DNA from: Ceratobasidium sp. AG-K
Lineage: Eukaryota; Basidiomycota; Agaricomycetes; Cantharellales; Ceratobasidiaceae
DNA length: 64,000 nt
Direction of reading: 5' to 3'
Assembly: GCA_037039685.1 (NCBI GenBank)
Contig: JAWNGF010000008.1
Span: forward strand, 1,054,001-1,118,000
Shown here: positions 45,664-55,733 of the stretch, piece after piece
Layout: every line of letters begins with the position of its first letter
Numbering within the stretch: the first letter of the stretch is position 1
Made by a program: the position numbers and the translations under genes
The notes under the pieces: generated by a model
Database searches by the model: none
Told to the model about the DNA's origin: nothing
The model's input: the letters and a program-made list of their open reading frames with translations, nothing else

Positions 45664-46480
45664 ATGGCGGACACGAGTAAGTCGATTTTGAGTGTGCGTG
45701 TTTTGCAAGGTTTGGGTATGGAGAGAGTTCACTGTAGGTACGGTATATTTTTAGGAAGCTACGGCGGACCACAAAGCCCAGGAGGAGCTGGCGTCAGAGC
45801 TTTCGTCCTGAGAGTGTATTTCTACACCTCCCGGTATGTGTATTGTATCCGGATGTGGAATGTGCAAAATGGGGCATCCGTCACTGGTCCACTCGGAGCG
45901 TATGCCACCTGGGTCCCAGCGGTTGCATATTTAGTCGATGGCACGCATATAGCCTCCACAGACGGCCTCAGCATCCGAGCTTGGCATCCGAGCTTGGCAT
46001 TTAATTGGTGGCCTGCCTGTTGATAGGCCTTTCGAGAGACGTATAGCGGCAGTATTTTCCGTAGTATGCTCGCTAAATGGCGCGCTCAAAGCATACGGGC
46101 CACTCTAATGGAGGCGTTCGGCTTTGGAATTTACACACGGTTTACCGATTATTCGGAGGTCCAAACCAGCTCGGATACTTCAACAACGCAGTCCCACAAT
46201 CGTTGGAGCTCTGGTTCTTATTCTGGTCGCTCTGCGGTGTCGTCATCACGCCCAGCAGTCTAGCGTCTCACGCAGCAACTCAATCCCGTCTTGTATCGCT
46301 GGACCATCGGGCCAGACAGCTGGGTCTTAAACAACGATAAATTGTTATTCTGGGCACCGCCTGATTTCACTGGGTATATATCTAGCATCCATGACCGATT
46401 TGTTGTTACGTCCACGGGTCCACTGAGAATCGACAACAACAACATTCTCATCGGCGAGCATTGGCACAGATGCCATAATT
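45664..46480 (+). pseudogene. Remnant of a WD40-repeat protein, NACHT-WD40-like C-terminus
   Basis: Broken frames carry decayed WD repeats: VYCIRMWNVQNGASVTGPLG then WVPAVAYLVDGTHIAS and LSIRAWHP (45830-46000), and GVRLWNLHT (46108-46135) in another frame. Downstream, 46291-46480 reads WTIGPDSWVLNNDKLLFWAP followed by PPDFTGYISSIHDRFVVTST and ILIGEHWHRC, which resembles the conserved end that follows the last WD repeat in the large NACHT-WD40 families of Agaricomycetes. Frames shift at least three times and no NACHT domain lies upstream in the window. I read it as the 3' remnant of an NLR-like gene. Confidence 0.55.
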
Positions 46481-47006
46481 CATCGAGTTCACCTTGCCCT
46501 CTCAGGCCAATATGTTTGAAGATACTCCCAGTCTTTATTAAGGCAGATCATGATATCATTTTGTGAGTCCGAGCAATCTACACCCGGTACCATGGCCGAT
46601 TGACTAACAGTCCGTTTCACACCGTCCTATGTTTGATAGTTCCGTATTTGACTGTGAGCATTTACTCCTGGGCTATTACCCAACTATTTCCAAACCTAGC
46701 TTGCATGTACGTTACCTAGTTCAAGTAATTGGAGCGCAACTCGCTTCGTCCTTGGTAGCATGGCTTACTAAATCACTTAGGAGGGATTCGATTCAACATA
46801 ACTAATAACTCCTGACCACACTCGCAAAGTTCGATTGTACCCAAACAGCTAACTGATACAGGTTACAATCAGAGCCTTTGCTTATTTTAATCACTCGATA
46901 GCTCTAGCACTCAATATGCGTAGGCACTTAATCGATATTCGAACGATGGCAGATCCGAAGGAGTCGAGACATGGTTCACCCTGCATTTATAAACAAATGT
47001 ATATAT
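46481..47006. other. Intergenic region, nothing recognised
   Basis: AT-rich spacer downstream of the WD40 relic. No frame of useful length and no repeat were noticed. Confidence 0.6.
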
Positions 47007-47234
47007 TCAAAGTAGGTAATAAATTGAGAATATGAGCATGCCTAAAGTTAGGGATGGTAAGAGATAGTTTAGATAGTCAATTGGGGTCAGACGTTCATTA
47101 CGAGCTGCTCGGTTTTCAAGGTCTTCAAAAGCTCTCCCGACTGCATGCACAGCCACGCGAACTTGCAATTCATCAGGGTCCTGATTGTCAAGGTCACGTG
47201 TGGTCCCAACTGTTATGAAACAACACCAACACAT
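47007..47234 (-). CDS. Small protein with a C-terminal membrane segment, unknown
   Basis: A 75-codon frame (MCWCCFITVGTTRDLDNQDP start) with a polar middle (VAVHAVGRAFEDLENRAARN) and a hydrophobic end YLLPSLTLGMLIFSIYYLL directly before the stop. This is the layout of a tail-anchored membrane protein. It starts 95 bases from the cyclin B start on the other strand. It may instead be the last exon of a longer gene or of the neighbouring relic. Family not recognised. Confidence 0.35.
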   Translation of the reverse strand: MCWCCFITVGTTRDLDNQDPDELQVRVAVHAVGRAFEDLENRAARNERLTPIDYLNYLLPSLTLGMLIFSIYYLL

Positions 47235-47328
47235 AGCTCCCCACCTCCACCTAGCCGTCCCGCGCTAAACTCCTCCTTTCTTGTGCCACGAATCCTGCCG
47301 TAACAATCAGAGGTACCAACTGCGCACC

Positions 47329-49162
47329 ATGTCCACTGTTCCAGTAAGTTGCTCTCCCACACCTCCCCGATGACTTGCGTCGATCCAACTCTGGCTGTGT
47401 TCTAGGCGCGGAGGCAGACCCGGGCAACACGGCCTATCAACGAGAACGCTGTGCGTCCGACGAGCCGTGCCACACGTGCTGGAGACAAACCTGCATCAGA
47501 GACCGTCGTGGAAACGAAGAAACTTTCACACAAGCCTTCTTTCCCGGACGCTGTCTCCGCACTCGCTTCGACCGCACTGAGCGCCGCTGCCGCTCTCGCC
47601 AAGAAGCGCAAGGCGCTCAACGATAATACCAATGCGGAGAAGAAAAAGGCCTTGAAGGCTCGCAAGGCCAAGGAAGCTGAGAAGGAAAAGGAGGCGGCTG
47701 CAGCGGACTCGGCTGCCACGGGCGTTTCGGGGTTCGACCAAGTTGGTGGTCGAGTTGCCCACTCGCAAGCGGCGGGCGTCTCAGGCTTCGGTTCGGCCCG
47801 ACGAGGCCAAACAGACGCAGGAACCGGTCGCCACTTCCAAGCCTGCGGCTCCAGCTGGGAAACGCAAAAGTGCAGGAGCCGCGAAGAAGCCGAAGCCGGT
47901 CGAAACGAAACCTGAACCTGAGCCTGTACTCCACGTGGATGAGCCCGAGCCAAAGCGACGGAGGTCCAACGATCGAATTGCTGTTCCGGAGGAGAAGCCG
48001 GAGATTGTCGAGGCGGTCGAAGCCATCCCAGCCAAGGTTGAAGGTAACCCATTCGATGTTGGGTTGACAAAAGAGGAGGAGATTGGGATGGGAACCGCGA
48101 CTCGTTGGGATGACTTGGACGCGGAGGATGCGGATGATCCAACCATGGTCGCAGAGTATGTGGCGGAGATCTTCGATTACATGAAAGAGCTCGAGGTATG
48201 TTCAGATTAAACAATTTGCTTTTTGTACTAATCTATTGTCAGATCCGAACAATGCCCAGCCCTACGTACATGAAGGCTCAGCCTGACTTGACTTGGGAGA
48301 TGCGAGGAATTCTCATGGATTGGATTATCCAGGTCCACTCTCGCTTCCGCCTCCTCCCTGAAACTCTATTCCTCGCCACCAACATCATTGACCGTTTCCT
48401 CTCCCTCCGCATTGTATCCTTGATCAAACTTCAATTGGTCGGTATCACCGCGCTGTTCGTGGCTGCCAAGTACGAGGAGATCATGGCACCCTCCGTTCAA
48501 AACTTCCTGAAGGTTTCTGACTCGGGGTATACCGAGCAGGAGATTCTCCAAGCGGAAAAGTACATCCTCCGGACGCTTGGATGGGATCTCAGCTACCCGA
48601 ACCCGATGAGTTGGTTGCGTCGGGCGAGCAAGGCTGATGGGTATGATGTTCAGACCCGGACGATGGCCAAGTTTTTGGTAGAGGTTAGCATTGTCGAGGA
48701 GAAATTGATCAAGTCTCCTCCGAGCATGCTTTCTGCCGCTTCTCTCTGGCTTGCGCGGCTTATCCTCGACCGTGAGGAATGGGTGAGTTCAACATGACCA
48801 AATTAATATTACTCGCTCTAACCTTTTTTGGGCAGAACATCAACCTTGAACATTACAGCGGCTACACGGAAGAAGAGCTACTCCCGTGCGCGAACATTAT
48901 GCTAAACTATATCCTCCAACCTCCCTCGGCCCACGAGAGTCTTTGGAAAAAGTACTCTGGGAAAAAATACTTCAAGTGCGCAACGTATGCTCGGAGGTGG
49001 GCTGAACAGCGATGGCCGCCAGAGCCAAAGCGGTCGAGCGCGAGCGAGGGGAGTGAAGAGGCCGAGGCTCAGGTCGAGGTGGAGCTTGCGGCTGCATTGC
49101 CGGTCCTGAGGGAGCAGATTGCTGCGCGGCTGGAAGAAGCCGAGGCACAGGCCGAAGCGTAA
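47329..49162 (+). CDS. G2/mitotic B-type cyclin
   Basis: Regulatory subunit of Cdk1 driving entry into mitosis. The start at 47329 gives MSTVP before a 63-base intron, then ARRQTRATRPINENAVRPTS. A destruction-box pattern KRKALNDNTNA (R-x-A-L-x-x-x-x-N) targets the protein to the anaphase-promoting complex. The acidic linker and WDDLDAEDADDPTMVAEYVA lead into the cyclin box: MKAQPDLTWEMRGILMDWI, LLPETLFLATNIIDRFLSLR, LVGITALFVAAKYEEIMAPS, then the second fold (LGWDLSYPNPMSWLRRASKA, YTEEELLPCANIMLNYI). The D-box part and the cyclin part are in frames one base apart, with the break between about 47690 and 47760 and no usable intron. Length near 560 residues is normal for Clb cyclins. Confidence 0.9.
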
Positions 49163-50486
49163 CCTGTATTATTATCGACTATGCCCATCCTCTTGCATCT
49201 GCTTTCGACCCATCATTCGCAGTTTTTATCATGTTATTCTTATCCGCCCATGGAAACCTCTCCTCTCGTCCGGTCTCTTAATCTTGTATATGGTACTGTT
49301 GAGCGTTGTAGATAGCTGACCGGTTCTTTGCCCTATGCTACATATGGACGTTGAAATTTATAGACGTATGTCAACGTGGGGGTGGCGTGTGCCACCTACG
49401 AGAATACTGCGATAAGGTGCTTCGGGGTTTTATAGGTTTGTCTTCGGACGGTCGTTAAAGCCGTGAGCCTTGCCTATCGGGCTAAATCTGTCTGATTTCA
49501 CCCAAGTAATTACAGCATAATGGAATCATCTTGCAATGTGTATCAGAACAGAAGGTGCGCTCGCGTGCCGGTTGGGGTTGCCACTGCGTATGACGCTGAC
49601 GAGCCCAAATTAAGCGAACCATAAACGGCAATGGCAGGATTCACTATCGAAATTAGCTCGACTGACTTGTAGGCTAATACGCATTCACATATTACTCCTT
49701 TTGGTGCGCGGTTATTAGACACGCGGTTGGTTGATGAGTTCAATTTGGCACGTTCACCTTGGTCGTTTGCGGACGTGCCCACTGCGGACAGAGACACGTT
49801 CTGCCAGCGGTCGTAGGTTTCGGAGATAGAACCGTTGGAGACCTCAGTTGTGTATCGGCTGCTAGATAGAATGATTACTCCATGGGGATGACGTCGACGT
49901 CGAGTCGAAGGTTCTGTCCCTCTCGGCGCCGAGTGCAAAGGCACAATACGAACTTCTCGCTAGGACAGAAGTTCTGCAGCTGGTTCTACAGCGGTGGCGG
50001 TCCTGGACGCAGCGGGCACGGACCATCTCGGATCATGCGCCACAAAGGAGATGGAGATCTGGGAGACGGACGATCATCACGGGGAGTTGTTTGGCGATTT
50101 CTCCGATGGGCTCGGTCGGGAGTGAGAGGGTTGTGCGAGTGGGAGCCTTGTGGTGTTATCAGACGTGCACATGGTGATGATTGCTAATGATCCGGGGCGG
50201 GTGGGGAGCTCGGTGGTGTATGCGCGCGACGGTGGGAACGAGAGACAGAGTGGTGACGAGATGGATACGAGGCTGACAGTGTCGGAGGATATTTGGAAGA
50301 GTGTTTTGGACAAGCGCTGTTCCTGGTGTAATTTGATATGCGACTGCACCTGGTTCATACCACCGCTGCTCGGGAATACCCACTTGCACTTGCCACCCCG
50401 CACACCGCCGCCCTTCCATATATCCGCATTGGAGGCCGCAACTGCTTGCATATTGCGGCGACACACCACACCAGCCCGTGTCGAGC
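49163..50486. other. Intergenic region with one uncertain minus-strand gene
   Basis: Between cyclin B and the USP gene. The only coding candidate is the minus-strand block listed at 49543-49944. On the plus strand 49882-50480 is GC-rich with overlapping shadow frames and presumably contains the USP promoter. Confidence 0.5.
49543..49944 (-). CDS. Hypothetical protein, possibly last exons of a secreted/membrane protein
   Basis: The frame reads RYTTEVSNGSISETYDRWQN, VSLSAVGTSANDQGERAKLN and ends IVNPAIAVYGSLNLGSSASY, AVATPTGTRAHLLF. The block AIAVYGSLNLGSSASYAV resembles the beta-rich extracellular domain found at the N-terminus of many one-TM basidiomycete proteins, but no membrane segment follows before the stop at 49543. 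A first exon may lie near 50165-50070. Weak call. Confidence 0.28.
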   Translation of the reverse strand: MPLHSAPRGTEPSTRRRRHPHGVIILSSSRYTTEVSNGSISETYDRWQNVSLSAVGTSANDQGERAKLNSSTNRVSNNRAPKGVICECVLAYKSVELISIVNPAIAVYGSLNLGSSASYAVATPTGTRAHLLF

Positions 50487-53400
50487 ATGTCGCTGCTGAA
50501 ATGGATGACGCTTGTTCAGAGCACGCCTGCGCCCCCCAAGACTCCTCAACCTGCGTCACCCCCGCCCCCAGAGCCCGAGAACACGCTTGCGACGGCACGA
50601 TGGAACCACAAGCGCTTTGGGATGGAGAATGTGAGTGCTATTAGTGCTTGTAGACGTGTGCTGACAGAGTCTAGTTTGGCAACACATGGTATGCGACACA
50701 ACTGATCTATTGCAGTGACTGACGTGTTTGCAGCTACGCCAACTCGGTGCTCCAAGCGCTGTATTTCTGCGACCCATTCCGCCAACTCGTGTGCGATGCG
50801 CCCGACCGCTCGTACCCGACAACCCCCGAAGCGCTCGCTGCTGCTCAGGCCGCCGTTGCCCAGCTGCAGCCACTGCCGCCCGTCCGCAAGCCCGCACACG
50901 CCAGGCGCACTTCGTCAGCCGACCCCCGTGACCTGTCACCCCGCATCATGCCTCATTTGGCGCCGGTCCGTCTGCACTCGCCGCCTCGGCGTTTATGCAC
51001 TCGCCTGCACCCAAGACGACCAGTGCACCCACCCCTGCCCCCATCGTCAACGTCGGCCCCGTCATACCCGCGCTCCCACCCTCGCTCTTCTCGGCCCTCC
51101 GCTCACTCTTTATCCACATTGCTGCTAATCCCGTCGACAAGGGCACCGTATCCCCCCGCGCGTTTGTCGAAAAGCTCAAAAAAGAGAATGAACTCTTCCG
51201 GTCAGTCGTCCGTCGCCGGCCCGCCACTAGGCTCACATTCATTTAGGAGCAACATGCACCAGGATGCACACGAATTTCTCAATTATCTCCTTAATACCGT
51301 CGTCGAAGACCTCACCCAGGAGCTCAAGGCTGGCCCTCCCGAAGACTGTACGTCCAACGTGAGGTGTGGAATGTGTTCTGACCGCATGCAGTGTCCAAAT
51401 CCATCACTTCGACGTCATCTACTTCCCGTGATACCTCGAGCTTATCTCCCCACTTGACACTGGTCCACGACCTGTTCGAAGGAACGTTGACTAGCGAGAC
51501 GAGGTGCCTAACCTGCGAAACCGTGAGTCCGGCCCTATCCCGCCCGGCCCGCCAAGGCCTTATTTTCCCGCTTAATTTACCGGTCGTGGATGCTGCAGGT
51601 TTCGTCTCGCGACGAGTCGTTTTTAGATTTATCCATCGACATTGAGCGCAACTCGAGTGTCACGGCATGTCTACGCCAATTCAGTGCAAGCGAAATGCTG
51701 TGTCAAAAGAACAAGTTCTTTTGCGATTCGTGTTGCGGACTTCAGGAGGCCGAGAAGCGGTGCGTACAACGGCATAATGACTTACACGTCATTGACTCTC
51801 GGCAGGATGAAAATCAAAAAATTACCCAACGTCCTCGCGCTGCATCTCAAGCGGTTCAAGTACCAGGAAGACGTTCAGCGGTACATCAAGCTCAGCTACC
51901 GCGTTGCTTTTCCGTTTGAACTCCGGTTATTTAATACCGTCGACGACGCACAGGATCCGGATAGGCTGTACGAGCTGTTTGCCATCGTCGTCCATGTCGG
52001 AGGGTATGTTGTATTTCCCACGGCCGCGCATCTGCTGACCAGCGTGCCTGCGGGTAAACTCAATCTACTCCATGCGGATAAATCAATCTAGCGGTCCACA
52101 CCACGGTCATTACATCACGCTCGCCAAGCAGCGCGGTCAGTGGCTCTTGTTTGACGACGATGTCGTAGAGCCCATCCGTGAATCCGAAATCCCGAAGTAC
52201 TTTGGGGACTCGCCGGCTGGATCGGGCTATGTCCTGTTTTACCAGGCTGTCAATGTGGATCTCGCAGCACTCGGGGTGCAACCGCAGCCTGCAGTAGCAA
52301 CAGAGGGCATGGGGCAGACGAATGGAGCAAATGATCATGAGGCCACTCGAACGGATCCGGCAACACCACCGAACATTCCTCCAGTCGTGATCGAAGCGCC
52401 CACATCCCCGGTGGCCAAGGTCTCGCCCGACGTGAGCGAATCAGGCACGATCGGGACTCCGTCTCCCTCGACGCCTACGCTATCCCACCCCTCGAGTTCG
52501 CCGGTGCTGTCTAAACCCGAAGGTCTGCCGAGTACGGCGCCGTCGAGCAATGGCGGGAGCGCGTTTGGGCGAAAGGCGTCGACCAAGTTGTCCCTGGGCA
52601 GTTCGGGTTCAGTTCTCGCACCCGAGCAAGAGCCCGAGCCCGCGCCCGCACAAGAAGTGACGGCTCCAACAACCAAGACGGGCCGTGCGCGCGGGCTGAG
52701 TTCTGGGTGGTTTGGATGGGGCGGAAAGAAAAAGGACAAGGCGAAGCGGTTGACGGTGGACGATGGACGCAAGTTGGCGGTCGAGGATGCGTTGGGTCCG
52801 GTGTTGGATATTCGTCGGCCGAGTGCGCCTGCATTGATGCAGAGTGATAGTCCGGTTACGCCTGCTGAAAGTGGGCCCGATGGGACGGGACATGATGATG
52901 GGCCGGCGTTATTACATCCAGGAGATGGGCCGGTGGTACTGCACGACGAGCCTGAAGCTGGACTCGGAATGGATCTCGGGTCCATGTCTGTGTCTGTGTC
53001 GGCCAGTTCGTCGGGCGACCATTTGCTCCAGTCGTCGGTTCAGTCAGTCCCGCCGCGACCTTTGCGTTCGGGATCCGTATCGGCGACGACAACGACGACC
53101 AATGGCTCATTCCATGCACCTAGTCCGTCTCGACCGAGTCCGTCTTCCTCGGCGTCGTCCGTGTCCACTCCGCTACGCCATAATGCCTCGGCGCCCAAAC
53201 TCGCACCATTCCCATTGACCATGTCCCCAGTCAAGGAACGTCCATCCACCGCATCCTCGACCGACCACCGCCCACCCCGCCTCGCTCAATCCATCCCAAC
53301 ACTCTCCCTACCTCCCCGCACACTCACCGAATCCCTCTCGCCCACGACGCCCAAAATCAAGACCCCCAAACGCAAGCTATCGTTCTCCAACGCGCTTGGG

Positions 53401-53493
53401 TTTGGTCGTCTAGGCAAGGCGGCGCATCACGACCGACGAATCAGTATCGCTGAAGATGTAGAGACTCCACCGCTCGTGGTTGGTCGAAAGTGA
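50487..53493 (+). CDS. Ubiquitin carboxyl-terminal hydrolase, USP12/46-Ubp9/CreB type
   Basis: Deubiquitinating cysteine protease. The start at 50487 gives [20 protein letters not shown]. The Cys box is [20 protein letters not shown]; its catalytic Cys codon is split (TG|C) by an intron. Next are [40 protein letters not shown], a zinc site with paired cysteines ([23 protein letters not shown]), [17 protein letters not shown] and the His box [19 protein letters not shown] with the following LFDDDVV. These order and motifs fit USP12/46 and Aspergillus CreB, which act with WD40 partners. After [17 protein letters not shown] the protein has a roughly 400-residue Ser/Pro-rich disordered tail ending [11 protein letters not shown]. 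Confidence 0.88.
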
Positions 53494-53778
53494 TTTATTG
53501 TTCGATTTTTTGTATTTTTTGGCGTGGATATTTATGTGCAGTGTGCAGTAGGATAATGCAAAAGTGGTTATAGTAGATGCGACTCGTCTCTAAAGTGCTC
53601 GAGTTTGTACACTTGGTTTGCTCCGTAGTAATGCAAGTACTAGGCTACCATGGGTTTGAAAGTGTCGTGTGTCTAAGCGCGGTGATGGTTATATGCTGAT
53701 GGTCATGTGATCAATCGTACTCACCGCGACGCGCGTCGGCCTCGCAAGCTTGCTCTCTTTCCTTACCTATCCCTTGAA

Positions 53779-54874
53779 ATGTTTCTTACACGCTCGGAAT
53801 ACGGTACTGCGCGCTGGTTTATTCTAGCTGGATGATCTCTGATGGTGCATGCTTGCAGATCGCGGAGTAAATACCTTCTCTCCTGAGGGTCGGTTATTCC
53901 AAGGTATGTAGCCAGATTTAGGTCAAGTGCAAGTGAAATTAATGACCTTACAGTCGAGTATGCGATCGAGGCTATCAAGGTGAGCTAGTCGCTCGACTAG
54001 TTTGCGGTGTATTCATGCGGGGTGAATAGCTCGGTTCGACGACGGTCGGAATCAAGACGCCCGAGGGTGTCGTGCTAGGTGTCGAAAAACGAGTCCAGTC
54101 CTCGCTTCTCGAATCCTCGTCGATCGAAAAGATTATGGAGATTGATACGCACTTGGGATGCGCCATGTCTGGTACGCCCATCCTCCGCATCCCATACCGT
54201 TATGAATGATTGTTCTAGGTCTGACGGCCGACGCACGAACGATGATCGATCACGCTCGACTGACGTCGCAAAACCACCGGTTTACGTACGACGAACCGAT
54301 CAAGGTCGAGTCTGTTACGCAGGCCGTGTGTGATTTGGCACTGAGGTTCGGAGAGAGTATGGATAACGAGGATGCGATGATGGTAGGTTTGTTTCATGTT
54401 CAAGCGCATGAGGTACTTATGGGAGTAGTCTCGGCCTTTTGGGTTGCGTTGTTGATTGCTGGGATCGACGAGGTTGGCCCTCAATTGTACCATACGGATC
54501 CTTCGGGTACGTTTGTTCGGTACGAGGCCAAGGCGATTGGAAGCGGGTCCGAGGCGGCGCAGACCGAGTTGCAGGACAAGTACCACAAGGTGCGCTATGC
54601 TGTTGGACTGCTGGGGATGTGTTTTAACTTGAAGTGTAGCAAATGACATTGCTCGAGGCGCGAAACTTGACGCTCAAGATATTGAAGCAGGTCATGGAGG
54701 AGAAACTCGATCATCATAATGTCCAGATTGCCCAGGTAAGTCAATTTGCCGATGGTATTGGCTTGATGGTAACATAGCACTTGAAAGGTCACCCTTGAGA
54801 AGGGCTTCGAGATTATCCCCGATTCACAGTTGCAGGAGATCATCGAGACTATGGCACGGGAAACTGCTTCATGA
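53779..54874 (+). CDS. pup2: 20S proteasome subunit alpha type-5
   Basis: Structural alpha-ring subunit of the 20S proteasome. The start at 53779 gives [20 protein letters not shown] after removal of the first intron, continuing [20 protein letters not shown], the N-terminal alpha-subunit signature. Then: [119 protein letters not shown]. The C-terminus [20 protein letters not shown] is followed by ARETAS. Length near 245 residues matches. Seven or so introns of about 50 bases, one between VEY-side exons with donor GTATGT. Confidence 0.93.
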
Positions 54875-54925
54875 ATCAAATTTGTATTGTGTGCATTTGG
54901 ACAATTAAAGCTGTCAATCCACTAT

Positions 54926-55557
54926 TTACGGGGCGACCGCGACGCATTCAATCTCGACTAGCACATCCTTGGGGAGGCGGGCAACCTCGACTGCGGACCT
55001 AGCAGGCTTGTGCGAGCCGAAAAAGGCGGCATATACCTCGTTCATGGCGACGAAATCGTTCATATTTTTCAGAAAGACCTTGGTTGGTGTTAGTACATGT
55101 CCATAATTCAAGAGATGTGGGCATACAGTGGTCTTGACGACTTTTTCGACGTCGCTTCCGCTGGCTGTGAGCACGGCTCTCAAATTGGCAAGGGCTTGGG
55201 CCTGTGGTATGGTGAGATTGGTGCCATAATAATCGGAATTAATTTCGTACTGTCTGTTCTTTGATCCCACCGCTAACTACCTCCATTGTCGATGGGACGA
55301 GGGGGATACATCCGCATGTAAAGACGAACCCGCCAGCCTTGATTGCCTGAGAATACGGACCGATGGCAGAGGGGGCATCTAGAGGTGCATGAGAACCTCG
55401 ATACTCGTGCATTTACTCTGAACGGACCTTGGGTGGCCACAACGGACAACGCGTTAGTCGACATGGCAAAGCTACGAGGGGGTGAAAGCAGTATCGGTCG
55501 TGCGAGATGGCGTGCGCTGAGTAGTGAAGGTCGAAGCAAAGCACTCAACGGCCGCAT
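54926..55557 (-). CDS. RidA/YjgF family protein (Mmf1/Hmf1-like), probably mitochondrial
   Basis: RidA proteins hydrolyse reactive enamines/imines formed by PLP enzymes; yeast Mmf1 acts in mitochondria in branched-chain amino-acid metabolism. The start at 55557 gives a basic leader ([20 protein letters not shown], then SPPRSFA) before the family start [12 protein letters not shown]. After an intron come [20 protein letters not shown] and [13 protein letters not shown], then [20 protein letters not shown]. The last exon has [20 protein letters not shown], the conserved Arg in [20 protein letters not shown], and ends ECVAVAP. Tail-to-tail with pup2 (52 bases between stops). Confidence 0.9.
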
Positions 55558-55733
55558 TTCAAGTGTCGGAATCAGGCCTGGAGCGATGACACCTAGATCC
55601 GAAAGGGGCGCGCGCTTGCCTATGAGGCGATATTTGAAATTGCGCCCTGCCCAACCCATCCACGACGCGACTCTGTAAGTCGGCTCTATCTTCCGAACGC
55701 CATTTATATTGATGTACTCGGTAACGCAGCGAC

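Noticed and set aside
47402..48214. 270-codon minus-strand frame
   Set aside because: Antisense to the Lys/Ala/Glu-rich N-terminal half of the cyclin; such codon bias opens the complementary frames.
52335..52985. 216-codon minus-strand frame, Ser/Pro/Gly rich
   Set aside because: Antisense to the low-complexity tail of the USP gene; no start context or domain.
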